This document shows, in pieces, positions 8,584 to 17,817 of a stretch of 64,000 bases of DNA. Under the pieces are notes generated by a model. The model worked only from the letters and a program-made list of their open reading frames with translations. It had not been told where the DNA came from and did not search any database. The position numbers and the translations under genes were made by a program. Every line of letters starts with the position of its first letter. Position 1 is the stretch's first letter. Where the stretch lies: positions 62,001 through 126,000 of the forward strand of contig CAYRSC010000016.1 in NCBI GenBank assembly GCA_964427155.1, written 5' to 3'. This DNA is from Desulfothermus sp964427155. GTDB taxonomy: Bacteria > Desulfobacterota > Desulfovibrionia > Desulfovibrionales > Desulfothermaceae.

Positions 8584-9302
8584 TAAAAAGGTTTATTGTT
8601 CTCCTCCTGTGCCTTTCTTTGTCTGGGTGTGGTATAATTGACTATATGTTTTTGAAACCCAGGCCCAAGACCCCCCTGGAACTGTTAGAGGCTGGAAAGG
8701 ATGCCATGGAGGCAAAAGATTATAAGAGTGCGGCAAAGTATTTTGAGAAACTAAAAGATAAGTTTCCTTTTAGTCCCTACACCAAGGAAGGAGAGTTCCT
8801 GTTGGGGGAGAGCCTATTTTATGCAAAGAAATATGCAGAGGCAGTGGATGCATATAAGGAGTTTGAATCCCTACATCCCGGGGACAGGAGGATTCCCTTT
8901 GTACTATTTAGGATTGGTGTAGCTGATTATCGTCAGAGACATACAGTGGACCTTCCTCAGCAGGAGGTGGAAGAGGCCATTCAATATTTTACCAGGCTTA
9001 TTCAGGGATATCCCAATTCTCCTTATATAGCCAGGGCCCAGCAATATATAAGAAAATGTCGTCTTATCCTTGCGCAGCATGAATTATATGTGGCCAATTT
9101 CTACTGGCGTACTAGGAGATATTTGGCTGCATGGATGAGATACCGTTATATTATTTCCCATTTCCCAGATTTTCCCTCTATAGTGAAATATTGTAAGGCC
9201 ATGGAAAAATTTGCATTTATCCGATATGAGATCTCCCGTGCTGAAAGGGAGAGAAAGAAGCTCCAGGGGGGATGGTGGGAGAAGTTCCTCAATTGGCTTT
9301 AG
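8580..9302 (+). CDS. bamD: Outer membrane assembly lipoprotein, BamD/YfiO type
   Basis: A 240-residue lipoprotein with a signal peptide and lipobox L-S-G-C (Cys17), followed by tetratricopeptide-like repeats (for example GKDAMEAKDYKSAAKYFEKL, EGEFLLGESLFYAKKYAEAV, and YPNSPYIARAQQYIRKC). This matches BamD, the essential partner of BamA in inserting beta-barrel proteins into the outer membrane. The likely start is a TTG at 8580 overlapping the trxB stop codon (TTGA). Length and repeat layout match the family. Confidence 0.88.
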   Translation: MIKRFIVLLLCLSLSGCGIIDYMFLKPRPKTPLELLEAGKDAMEAKDYKSAAKYFEKLKDKFPFSPYTKEGEFLLGESLFYAKKYAEAVDAYKEFESLHPGDRRIPFVLFRIGVADYRQRHTVDLPQQEVEEAIQYFTRLIQGYPNSPYIARAQQYIRKCRLILAQHELYVANFYWRTRRYLAAWMRYRYIISHFPDFPSIVKYCKAMEKFAFIRYEISRAERERKKLQGGWWEKFLNWL

Positions 9303-9311
9303 GAAGGTGAG

Positions 9312-10145
9312 ATGGGAGAAGGAAATATTTCTTCACTGTGTCTAGAGAGGTTTTCTTTGGTGTCTGAAGAGGTATTTGACTCTGCCTATGAAGAACTCTC
9401 TCCAGCAAGGCGGGGGATAATAAAAAAGGCCATTGCCTTGACCCATAAGGTGATGGGGTTGAAATTCTCTCCCATTACCTCCTCTTTTAAAACTATCGCA
9501 GGACTAGATGATGGACGCAGGTTTGTGGAGGAGAGGACCCTGCATCCATCCCTCTCTCTTGTGCTTTCCAGAGGGGTTAGCTCTCCCTCTCAGCTAATAT
9601 CCCTTCTTCTTCCTCCACGCCTTGCGGGGATAAAAGAGGTAAGGGTATTTAGGTGCGGCAATGGAGCAGGAGATTGGCCAGCTCCCCTGGTTGTTTCCCT
9701 GGAGATGCTGGGAATAGACAGGGTATTCCATATCTCCCTACAGGAATTGGAGGAGGTCTTTCCCCTCCTTCAGGAGGAAGGGGGGGCGGTGTGTTTTTTA
9801 TGTGAAGATAAGGATAAAGGAAGGTTTGCTCAATTTCAGCAAGGGGAAAATGTCTTTTTCTTCTTTTCTCCTAAGAGGGCAGGAATATTTTCTGAAGATA
9901 GAGACAAATTTGACCTGGATGAGATCTCCTTCTCTCACCCATCTCTTCGTATAAAGGTTGTGGAAGATGAGGACCATATGGAGGATTTGGACGTGTTATA
10001 TATGGATTTGAGAAGAGATGGGCTCGCTCCTAGCCTAAAAATAAAAAAGGTCCCCCTCCTTCTTTCTCCAGGCTGGGAATGTGTATGGATGTGGAGAGAC
10101 CTCTTCTATCCTGTCCTTTTTAACACCCGGATTTTTATGGGTTAA
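9312..10145 (+). CDS. Conserved hypothetical protein with histidinol-dehydrogenase-like segment
   Basis: The 277-residue protein has no clear assigned function. The stretch around residues 90-140 (SSPSQLISLLLPPRLAGIKEV, then LVVSLEMLGIDRVFHI) resembles the HisD region where 'PS..LM.A.PAkvAGV' and 'A..laGvd.vy.iGG' occur. The preceding ARRGIIKKAIALTHKVM resembles the HisD N-terminal helix. The catalytic and zinc-binding parts of HisD are not visible, and the protein is only about two thirds of HisD length. It is probably a degenerate HisD-fold paralogue. It starts 10 bp after bamD and its end overlaps the convergent flaG by 4 bp. Confidence 0.5.
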   Translation: MGEGNISSLCLERFSLVSEEVFDSAYEELSPARRGIIKKAIALTHKVMGLKFSPITSSFKTIAGLDDGRRFVEERTLHPSLSLVLSRGVSSPSQLISLLLPPRLAGIKEVRVFRCGNGAGDWPAPLVVSLEMLGIDRVFHISLQELEEVFPLLQEEGGAVCFLCEDKDKGRFAQFQQGENVFFFFSPKRAGIFSEDRDKFDLDEISFSHPSLRIKVVEDEDHMEDLDVLYMDLRRDGLAPSLKIKKVPLLLSPGWECVWMWRDLFYPVLFNTRIFMG

Positions 10146-10615
10146 CTCCATCTGTCCAGCAGGATTCCACTCATCTCCTCTATGCGCTTTGCTATTTTTA
10201 GCATCTCCTCCGGGGGAATTTGACGGATGACCTTTCCTGTCTCTTTGTTGATGACCTTTACCACTACAGTATTTAGGTCCTTATCCACGGAGAAGTCTAG
10301 CTCTATATTTATCTGTTCCAGGACCTGATTAGTTGCCTTTTTTATCTCCTCCAAGTCCTTTTTGTCTAATCTGGTCCTGTCTTTTTCCTCTCTGGAATGA
10401 ACCTTTTCTATAATATCAGAAATTTCTGTTAACTTATCTGGTTTTGTAGAAATAGATAAATCTTTTCTTACTTTTGATGCATCAGATATAGAGTTAGATT
10501 TTTGTTGAGAAAGATTACCTTCTTCTTTTTTTATTTCTTTTGGAGTAGCTTCTGTCCTTTTCCCTTGAGTATGAGTTTCTATATTAGGATGTTGTTCTAT
10601 TTTTAGCTGTGTCAT
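10142..10615 (-). CDS. flaG: FlaG family flagellar protein
   Basis: The C-terminal half of this 157-residue protein (about residues 95-150) is a typical FlaG domain: LDFSVDKDLNTVVVKVINK, then a GKVIRQIPPEEMLKIAKRI core. The N-terminal half is polar, low-complexity and rich in Lys/Glu/Ser. FlaG proteins influence filament length in several bacteria. It is the last gene of a reverse-strand filament block, 60 bp downstream of fliD. Confidence 0.85.
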   Translation of the reverse strand: MTQLKIEQHPNIETHTQGKRTEATPKEIKKEEGNLSQQKSNSISDASKVRKDLSISTKPDKLTEISDIIEKVHSREEKDRTRLDKKDLEEIKKATNQVLEQINIELDFSVDKDLNTVVVKVINKETGKVIRQIPPEEMLKIAKRIEEMSGILLDRWS

Positions 10616-10675
10616 TACCCTTTACCTCCCCTTATAAAATTACAGGGAGTTTTTATTATCTAAAAAAGAGACATT

Positions 10676-12118
10676 TTATGTTTTTGTATTTACTTTCCAT
10701 ATTTCTATATAAGATTCTAGAGTTTCCTGAATAGATTTATATTTTATGACTGCCTCTTCAAGAGCAGAATATTTTTTTACCATTCTTTCTTCATAATCCT
10801 GTACTTCTTCCTGTGCATCTTGATATTTATCATTTAGGTCATTTATTTTTTTCTCTAAATTATTAATAGTAGTTGGGATAATCCCTGTGCTAGAATCAGT
10901 ATAGGTAGATATTGCATTGGCTAACTGAGTTGCTATTCCATTGTCTCCAGTGAAGAGTTTTTTTACATCTTCAAAATTATTTTCCAGCGCCTCCTGAAAT
11001 TTTGTAGAATCAAATTTTAGACTCCCGTCATCTTGAAAAGTAATTCCTATCTGAGATAGATATTGATAGGCATTGGACCCTGTACCTGTAACTGCTGATC
11101 CCAGAATAGAACGTATGTTATTTTGCATGGTTCTGGCAATAGAATCTCCTAATAATGGTCCTGCTTTTTTAGTTTCTGCATCATAAGATGCATTTTGGTC
11201 CATAAAGGTGTCAAAATTATTGTATGCGGTGACAAAATTTTGTACCTGTTGAGTAATGGCAGAAATATTATTTGTAACAGAGAGGGTGGCCGATCCTGTA
11301 GAAGTAAGTGTGAGGGTCACCCCACTTATAATATCAGATATCTCGTTTGAGGATCTGGAATAGTTTACCCCATCTACCACTAGCTCGGCATCTTCTCCTG
11401 CCTGAGCTGTTTCCTGTTCTGTGGTCACACCTGCAAATAAGGTATCTGAGAGGTTTACTCCTTCAGTAGTTCCTGCTGCATCTTGGGTTATCTGGTGCGT
11501 ACCTCCCCCTGTATCCTCTGTCTTTAGGCTGAGGATATATTGGGGATTTGTATCGTCTCCAATGTTTATCACAGAGGCATATACCCCATTGTCATCCTGG
11601 TTTATGGCCTCTGCGAGGGAAGAGAGGGTAGTATTGGAGTCTGTGGTATAGGTATATTCAGTCCCATTATGGTAAAAGGAGAGGGTAACTCCATCCTGGA
11701 TAAGAGAAGAGTCATTTGGGTTGGAGATGCCCAGGGTAACCCCTGTGGTGGCATTTGCGTCATCTACCCCTATAAGGAGATTATGGGACTTGGCAATATT
11801 TAACACATCAATATCATAGGTGCCTGTATGGGCACTAGAAGATGCTGTTGCACTCAGTATGGAGGAGTCAGATACTGACGTAGAATATACCTCAAAGTCC
11901 TCTTCGTCCTTGAGGGCAGATGCTGCTTGGTATAAAGAGACTAATTGGTTATCCAGATTAGAATAAACGTCTTTTTTTTGACTTTCCTCATTTATTTCGT
12001 TTTGAATAGGAACCAATAGTTGATATTGTTTTACTTGTACAAGCTGGTCCACAATGTCAGTGGGTAGTCCACTGGGCCGTCCATTAGGATATGCATTATA
12101 AATTGAACCCAGTGTCAT
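10676..12118 (-). CDS. fliD: Flagellar hook-associated protein 2, filament cap FliD
   Basis: The 480-residue protein has FliD hallmarks: an N-terminal domain starting with GLPTDIVDQLVQVKQYQL, a central NTSAT-rich surface region, and a C-terminal coiled-coil domain (TTINNLEKKINDLNDKYQDA, then YEERMVKKYSALEEAV). FliD caps the filament tip and guides flagellin polymerisation. It lies 18 bp downstream of fliS on the reverse strand. Its length is typical. Confidence 0.92.
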   Translation of the reverse strand: MTLGSIYNAYPNGRPSGLPTDIVDQLVQVKQYQLLVPIQNEINEESQKKDVYSNLDNQLVSLYQAASALKDEEDFEVYSTSVSDSSILSATASSSAHTGTYDIDVLNIAKSHNLLIGVDDANATTGVTLGISNPNDSSLIQDGVTLSFYHNGTEYTYTTDSNTTLSSLAEAINQDDNGVYASVINIGDDTNPQYILSLKTEDTGGGTHQITQDAAGTTEGVNLSDTLFAGVTTEQETAQAGEDAELVVDGVNYSRSSNEISDIISGVTLTLTSTGSATLSVTNNISAITQQVQNFVTAYNNFDTFMDQNASYDAETKKAGPLLGDSIARTMQNNIRSILGSAVTGTGSNAYQYLSQIGITFQDDGSLKFDSTKFQEALENNFEDVKKLFTGDNGIATQLANAISTYTDSSTGIIPTTINNLEKKINDLNDKYQDAQEEVQDYEERMVKKYSALEEAVIKYKSIQETLESYIEIWKVNTKT

Positions 12119-12136
12119 AATCTTCTCCCTAGAATT

Positions 12137-12523
12137 TTAGGTTAAGTGCTTTAATTTTTTAGACGCTTCTTTAAATCCTTCATATAATTTTTCCATTATT
12201 TCCTGAATATCTTTGAGTTTGTTGAAGTCGTCCTCTACAGCTATTCTATTCATCTCTTTTATCATAAATCCATATAGACTGTCCAGTTGTTCCACGATCT
12301 CTTTTTCACCTTTTTCTCTGTCAAGGGTGTTATCTAATTCTGCAATAATTGCCATTGCCCGAGATCTAAGCTCTCTGGCCCTAGCCTTGTCATCTTCTTT
12401 CCATTTTTGCTGGGCCTCTTTCAAAAAGCGTATACATCCCTCTATTAATTTAAGGAGAATTTCCTCCTTGGGTATGGTCTCAAATTCACTTTTTTGATAG
12501 GCAGAGATGAAAGAATTCACCAT
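12137..12523 (-). CDS. fliS: Flagellin export chaperone FliS
   Basis: A 128-residue helical protein with the FliS pattern: AYQKSEFETIPKEEILLKLI at the N-terminus, then the conserved flagellin-binding helices including ARELRSRAMAIIAELDNTLD and YGFMIKEMNRIAV. FliS binds the flagellin C-terminus in the cytoplasm and prevents premature polymerisation. The gene sits between fliC and fliD. A GGGGGA ribosome-binding site precedes the ATG. Confidence 0.92.
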   Translation of the reverse strand: MVNSFISAYQKSEFETIPKEEILLKLIEGCIRFLKEAQQKWKEDDKARARELRSRAMAIIAELDNTLDREKGEKEIVEQLDSLYGFMIKEMNRIAVEDDFNKLKDIQEIMEKLYEGFKEASKKLKHLT

Positions 12524-12570
12524 GTTTTATAAGTCCCCCTTTATTTGATGTATCTCCTTAGAGAAATATG

Positions 12571-12597
12571 TTAGGGGAGAGAAGTTCTCTCCCCTAA
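12571..12597 (-). terminator. Hairpin terminator after fliC
   Basis: TTAGGGGAGAGAA and its exact reverse complement TTCTCTCCCCTAA are separated by one base, giving a long perfect stem with a tight loop. It lies about 30 bp past the fliC stop codon. The reverse-strand sequence after it is U-rich only in part (CATATTTCTCT), so it may end most fliC transcripts while letting some run on into fliS. Confidence 0.6.
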
Positions 12598-12627
12598 ACT
12601 TTAAAGTATTATTTTATAACTATTGAA

Positions 12628-14580
12628 TTACCTTCCTCCCAAGAGTTGTAATGCCAGAGAAGGATTCTGATTGGCCTGGGCAAGCATTGCAGCAGCTGCC
12701 TGACGCTTGATGTTGTTCATTGTTAGTTCTGCTGCCTCTTTTGCTATGTCTGCATCTGTAATTCTAGAACGAGCATCTGTTAATTTTTCTACATAAGTAT
12801 TTAAGTTATTAATTGCAGATTGAAATCTATTTTCCATTGCACCTAATTTAGCATTAAAATTATTTAAATCTTTAATTGCTTGATCTATTCTATCAATAGC
12901 CTTTTGAGCTGAAGAAACTGTTAATATATTTGTAGTATTTAAGAACATCTGTTGATCTGCATTAGAGAAGTAGTATACTACTCCATCTGCAGTTACTCCT
13001 GCATTTGTTGTAATGTTAGTATTTGTAGTCTTATTTATAGTTCTTGTAAAATCTATTTTTCCTTGCTTTACTAGTGCTCCACCTGATGTAATAACCTGAC
13101 TAAATTTGAGATTTGGATCTCCACTTGTTGTCTCTCCATTTTCCCAATAGTCTGTAAATTTAAAAGCAGATGGACCTGTAATAGTTACAGTTCCTCTTAC
13201 TACTGTAACAGTTCCATTGGTTAGTCTAGCAGGACTATCAACATTAGCACGAATACCTATTGTGTTTACAAAAGCATCATTATTACCACCGGTAAATCCC
13301 TTAGTGGCTATTAAATTTGCTCCATTATTTAATGCATTATTAATAAAGAATCCATTGGCTCCATCAAATACATTATGATAAGTATATACGTAATATTTAC
13401 CAGCCGTTTTTGTAGTGCTATGAGTCACTGTACCATTTGCTTTGGTTCCTGCTCTTTCTGTAATTTTAATGTTTCCTCCATCAGGATTATAGAGCTTTAT
13501 TTTTCCTCCACTTGTTATTTGTGCAGTTACTCCTAATGTATTAGCCATTTTATTGATAGCTGCTGCAATAGTAGATGCTCCTATACTTACTGTAACAGTA
13601 ACTTTTGCAGTAGAGCTTTTTGCAAGATGAGTTTTTAAAGTCTTTTTGGCGCTTACTTTATAGTTACTAAATACTGTAAAATTATTTATACGTAAGGTAT
13701 AATACCCATATGCTTGTGCCACTACAGTGAAAGTACCTGTGGTGGTTGCTGTAAGAGTTTTGGCTTTTTTGGCGCTTAAGTGAGCACAATTATTAGTAAA
13801 TACTGTCTTTGCATGTGCAGTTACTCCTGCATTGGAATTATTTATTGCTTGAGCAATGGCATAAGCAGAATCTTTGGAGTGTCCTTTTTCAATAACATAA
13901 TATCCATAGTTATTTCCTGGATTCCTTAAATTTGTATTGAGTTTTCTGGTAACATAAGGAGAAACATTTAAACGTATTCCATTTACACCTAAAGAACCAT
14001 CTGCAATTGCTGCTGCCCCGTGACCATTTTTTAAAGTAAGGGTTCCTCCATATTCATTAGTCATTCCAATATGGGAACTACTCAGACTCTGACTTAAATT
14101 AACTTGAATCTTATTGGCGGCTCCTGTATTGGGTCCAACCTGAAAAATTGTTTGTCCTGCACTTCCATCTAAGAGTTTTATGCCGTTGAACTGAGCTGTA
14201 CTTACTATTCTGTCCAATTCCTGCAATTTTTGCTGATATTCCTGATTTAAATCCTGGCGGTCAGAATCTGTGAGGGCATTAGATGCTTGAACAGCAAGTT
14301 CTCTCAATCTTTGAAGAATATTCATCATTTCCTGAGTATTTCCTTCTGCTGTCTGCATCATGGAGATACCATCATAAGCATTTTTTATAGCCTGATTAAG
14401 ACCCCTTATCTGAGCGGTCATCCTGTTAGAAATGGAAAGGCCCGCAGCATCATCTGCTGCCGAATTGATCCTCAGACCTGTGGAGAGTCTGAGCTGATTT
14501 TTGGCCAGGGCATCACTGGCAAGCCTCAAACTGTTCTGGGCCACCAAGGATGATATGTTGGTATTAATGGATAGTGCCAT
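12628..14580 (-). CDS. fliC: Flagellin with large central insertion
   Basis: The 650-residue flagellin has the conserved N-terminal D0/D1 region (SINTNISSLVAQNSLRL, then SADDAAGLSISNRM-type sequence with AADDAAGL) and C-terminal D1/D0 region (LGAMENRFQSAINNLN to the terminal LALQLLGGR). Between about residues 165 and 550 is a long Thr/Asn/Lys/Gly-rich insertion that would form extra surface domains (D2/D3 and beyond). Typical flagellins of about 280-500 aa have far less. The ATG at 14580 follows AAGGAGGTTGAAT; a TTG two codons upstream is not preferred. The gene has its own sigma-28 promoter. The adjacent glycosyltransferase block probably modifies this filament. Confidence 0.95.
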   Translation of the reverse strand: MALSINTNISSLVAQNSLRLASDALAKNQLRLSTGLRINSAADDAAGLSISNRMTAQIRGLNQAIKNAYDGISMMQTAEGNTQEMMNILQRLRELAVQASNALTDSDRQDLNQEYQQKLQELDRIVSTAQFNGIKLLDGSAGQTIFQVGPNTGAANKIQVNLSQSLSSSHIGMTNEYGGTLTLKNGHGAAAIADGSLGVNGIRLNVSPYVTRKLNTNLRNPGNNYGYYVIEKGHSKDSAYAIAQAINNSNAGVTAHAKTVFTNNCAHLSAKKAKTLTATTTGTFTVVAQAYGYYTLRINNFTVFSNYKVSAKKTLKTHLAKSSTAKVTVTVSIGASTIAAAINKMANTLGVTAQITSGGKIKLYNPDGGNIKITERAGTKANGTVTHSTTKTAGKYYVYTYHNVFDGANGFFINNALNNGANLIATKGFTGGNNDAFVNTIGIRANVDSPARLTNGTVTVVRGTVTITGPSAFKFTDYWENGETTSGDPNLKFSQVITSGGALVKQGKIDFTRTINKTTNTNITTNAGVTADGVVYYFSNADQQMFLNTTNILTVSSAQKAIDRIDQAIKDLNNFNAKLGAMENRFQSAINNLNTYVEKLTDARSRITDADIAKEAAELTMNNIKRQAAAAMLAQANQNPSLALQLLGGR

Positions 14581-14619
14581 ATTCAACCTCCTTTGTTTCT
14601 TCTTTTATCTTTACCAGCT

Positions 14620-14646
14620 TAATCGGCAGAAGATAGAATATCTTTA
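14620..14646 (-). promoter_or_regulatory. Sigma-28 (FliA) promoter of fliC
   Basis: Read on the reverse strand, TAAA (14646-14643) is followed after exactly 15 bp by GCCGATTA (14627-14620). The FliA consensus is TAAA-N15-GCCGATAA, so there is one mismatch. It is 40 bp upstream of the fliC ATG. Confidence 0.85.
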
Positions 14647-14942
14647 GGTTATTTTATGCTTTTTATCTCTTAAGCGGTATCCTTAGCCTCTTCCAATACT
14701 CTTTGATGGATTGCCCTTATCTTTTCAAAATTAAAAAGATGGGTTGTAGAAGTTCTGGTAATTATTTTTCTTAGGGTGGGAGGTCGAGAGGGGGATTTAA
14801 TCTTTCCTTTTTATCCCATTTTGTAAATTTTTATACCTTGAAAGGAAGATTTTAAGTAAAAAGAGGATTGTGTGAAGGCATATTTTTTGCTATTTAGTTT
14901 ATGAAGCTAAAAATTGAGAATCAAACTAAGGGAGGAGGTTTT

Positions 14943-16238
14943 ATGGAAAATGTTATTAATACAGATCTTAAAATTCTTTCTCAAGAACGACCTCTTAAGA
15001 CCTCTGAATTGTATAAGGCTAATGATTGTTATGGCCATGCCTATATATTAAAAAAATATGCTGGATTAAAGAGTGACTATCAAATAAAAGGTATTTTAGA
15101 ACATGCTGCAATGCTATATGATCATGTATGGAGTTTTGATATTTCTGTTCCTCTTCCTGTAATTTTTTGTTTTAGTGATTATAGATTTTTATTTTTAAGG
15201 CAACTTACTAATAAAGTATTGTTTGCTATTGGTCCCTCTATACATTATGCAGAACCTTTATTATCTGATATAGACTTAAAAGAAATTAGAAATCAGTTAG
15301 GAAAGACTTTACTTATATTTCTACCACATTCAAGTTGGTCTATTTATGTGGATTTTGATATAAAGTATATAATCTCTATTATAAAAAAGATTGAAAAAGA
15401 ATTTGAGAATATTTTAATATGTATTGGTTGGAGAGATGTATTACGTAATATTGACGAATTTTTTATAAATGAAGGATATACTTGTGTAACTGCTGGAAAT
15501 GTTTATGATAATCAATTTTTAAATAGGTTAAAAACTCTTATTTTATTATCATCTCATACAATGTCATTTTCTTTTGGTACACATATAGGTTTTTGTATTT
15601 ATTTGAATAGACCCCATTGGATCTTTGAAGAGGTAAAACAAAAAATTAGTGTGCCAGATAAAATAAGAGATACTTCTGTATTTAGTGCTTCTCCATTATC
15701 TATTAATGAAGGAAGATATATTATTGAACACTTTAGAGAAGCTGAAGATGTCATAACAGATAAACAAAAGGAAATAATAGATTTGATATGGGGAACATCA
15801 CATATAAAGACCCCATCTGAGATAAAAGAACTTTTTTCTATTGCAGAGGATATGTATAGAGAAAAATATTTCCCTTGTGATAGAAAGAATTTAGTTGGTT
15901 TGTGTCAAATAATTGACTATATTAAAAAAAATGAGCTGAATAAGTTTTATTTTTTGTTAAATTATTTAAAAAAGATAGGAATAAGTTATAAGTGGATAAA
16001 TTTACTGGAAGGCTTATTATTGATAAAGAAAGGAAATTTTATTAAAGCCGAGAAAAAGATAAAAAGATTATTAAAAGACAAAGGCTTCATAGGAGAAAGA
16101 GCAAAACTTTTAATGACAAAGATACAAAATCAAAATAATGAAATAGAATTCTTTTTAAAAGAAGATATAATGTCTATTTATCCAAAACCTAACTTTTTCT
16201 CGTTGAAAAAGATAAATATTCCATGGAGGAATTTATGA
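14943..16238 (+). CDS. Unknown protein of the AT-rich surface-modification block
   Basis: The product (about 431 aa) has no motif I can name. The central part (about residues 120-250) alternates strands and helices in a GT-B-like manner (LIFLPHSSWSIYVDF, NILICIGWRDVL, TLILLSSHTMSFSFGTHIG, then LNRPHWIF), suggesting a nucleotide-sugar-dependent transferase, but this is inference. The C-terminus has a TPR-like helical pair (WINLLEGLLLIKKGNFIKA). The ATG at 14943 with GGGAGGAGG upstream is chosen over an earlier in-frame ATG at 14901. The end overlaps the next gene by 4 bp (ATGA). Codons are strongly A/T-ending, unlike flanking genes. Confidence 0.65.
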   Translation: MENVINTDLKILSQERPLKTSELYKANDCYGHAYILKKYAGLKSDYQIKGILEHAAMLYDHVWSFDISVPLPVIFCFSDYRFLFLRQLTNKVLFAIGPSIHYAEPLLSDIDLKEIRNQLGKTLLIFLPHSSWSIYVDFDIKYIISIIKKIEKEFENILICIGWRDVLRNIDEFFINEGYTCVTAGNVYDNQFLNRLKTLILLSSHTMSFSFGTHIGFCIYLNRPHWIFEEVKQKISVPDKIRDTSVFSASPLSINEGRYIIEHFREAEDVITDKQKEIIDLIWGTSHIKTPSEIKELFSIAEDMYREKYFPCDRKNLVGLCQIIDYIKKNELNKFYFLLNYLKKIGISYKWINLLEGLLLIKKGNFIKAEKKIKRLLKDKGFIGERAKLLMTKIQNQNNEIEFFLKEDIMSIYPKPNFFSLKKINIPWRNL

Positions 16239-17797
16239 AAGTTCTTCATTTGTCAACAGTAGATTTCTGGGGATATGGAATTTCTGCATATAGATTGCAT
16301 AAGAGATTACAAGCTAAAGGGATAGATTCTATCATGATTACAATGGTAAAGTCAACGGGAGATCCAAGTGTTAAAATGGTTATATTTGATCCTCTTGATA
16401 AAAATAAATTTCATGTTTTTGATAAGGTTATCCCTGATACTGAAACTATATCCAATTATATGATTGAAAAATGGAATAATTTATTGAAAATGCAGGTAAT
16501 GCCTTCAGAAGGAGAACTTATTTTTTCTTCATATGATTCTGTAGTAAATTTAGAAGAAATTATTGAATTAAATAACCCTGATATAATTCATATCCATTGG
16601 GCTCCAGGACTTGTTGATATTGAAAAGGCTCCTATTTATTTTATGAATAAAAATATTTGTTTAACTATTTATGATATGTATCCCTTCTCAGGTGGATGTC
16701 ATAATGAAAAATGTGAAGGATTTAAAGAAGAATGTAGACAATGTTATCTTTTAAAAAAAGAAGAATTAAAAAAAATTGCTAATATTAATTTTAATATAAA
16801 GAAAAAATCATATGATCTTTTAAAATTACATGTAGTTGCTTCTAATAAAATTTTAAAAAGAAAAAGTGAAGAAAGTAAAATTTTTGGTGTAGATAATAAA
16901 ATTGAAGTCATTTATCCAGGTGTACCTGTAGAAAAATTTTCAAAGAAGAATAAAAAACAGATAAGAAAATATCTTCAACTACCAATTGATAAATATATTT
17001 TAATTCTAGCATGTTCTTCCTTAAAAAATAAAAGAAAAAACATTAATTATCTTATTGAAGGTTTGAAATCTCTTAAAGAAAAAGGTAAAGAGTTTTATTT
17101 TATTATTATTGGGGCATATGCCGAAGAAATCAAAAAAAAGTTACATTTTCCTATACATACGATAGGCTTTGTCCCTTATGAAGAGATAATGTGTTGGTAT
17201 TATAGTGCATCTGATTTATTTTTAAATCCTTCTATCCAAATAAATATTCCTATTTCTGTTTTAGAAGCTATGGCTTGTGGACTCCCTGTAGTATCTTTTA
17301 ATTATGGAGGTATTAAAGAAGTAATTTCTCACAAAAAGAATGGCTATCTTGCAGAGTTATATAATATGGAAGATTTTATAAATGGAATTAAATGGATTTT
17401 AAGAAATAGAGAGAATATTAAATTAGAATTAAACTCAAAAAAGACAATAAAACATTTTTTTAATTTAGATATTGTAACTGTAGAATATATAAAATTATAT
17501 GAAGAAATATTAAAAAATAATATAGGTAAAGATAGGTTAAAAAATAAAATAATAAAATGGGGAGAAATATTTTTTAAAAATAAAGACATAGAGAAATCAT
17601 TATTAGTTTTCAATAAGATTTTAGAACAATATGGAGATGATGCAGAAGTATTTAATAATATTGGTGTAATTTATTGGGAAAAAGGTGATTATGAAAATGC
17701 TATTAAATTTTTTAAAAAAGCATATAAGTTGAAACCATTTTTAAAAGAAATTAGAGAAAATTATATAAATGCGTTAACACTTAGAGGAAAGAAATAA
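16235..17797 (+). CDS. Glycosyltransferase family 4 protein with C-terminal TPR
   Basis: About 520 residues. The N-terminal half starts KVLHLSTVDFWGYGISAYRL, typical of GT4 enzymes that begin with a Gly-rich acceptor loop. The donor-binding half shows PGVPVEKF, ILACSSLKNKRKNINYLIEG, then ASDLFLNPSIQINIPISVLE and AMACGLPVVSFNYGGIKEVI, the EX7E-like region of GT4 retaining transferases. Residues about 440-520 form one to two TPRs (AEVFNNIGVIYWEKGDYENA). It probably adds a sugar to flagellin or a surface glycan in the cytoplasm. The ATG at 16235 follows a GGAGGAA site and overlaps the upstream stop codon; an ATG 12 bp earlier is less likely. Confidence 0.85.
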   Translation: MKVLHLSTVDFWGYGISAYRLHKRLQAKGIDSIMITMVKSTGDPSVKMVIFDPLDKNKFHVFDKVIPDTETISNYMIEKWNNLLKMQVMPSEGELIFSSYDSVVNLEEIIELNNPDIIHIHWAPGLVDIEKAPIYFMNKNICLTIYDMYPFSGGCHNEKCEGFKEECRQCYLLKKEELKKIANINFNIKKKSYDLLKLHVVASNKILKRKSEESKIFGVDNKIEVIYPGVPVEKFSKKNKKQIRKYLQLPIDKYILILACSSLKNKRKNINYLIEGLKSLKEKGKEFYFIIIGAYAEEIKKKLHFPIHTIGFVPYEEIMCWYYSASDLFLNPSIQINIPISVLEAMACGLPVVSFNYGGIKEVISHKKNGYLAELYNMEDFINGIKWILRNRENIKLELNSKKTIKHFFNLDIVTVEYIKLYEEILKNNIGKDRLKNKIIKWGEIFFKNKDIEKSLLVFNKILEQYGDDAEVFNNIGVIYWEKGDYENAIKFFKKAYKLKPFLKEIRENYINALTLRGKK

Positions 17798-17817
17798 TAA
17801 AAAATGGAGGTATTTCT

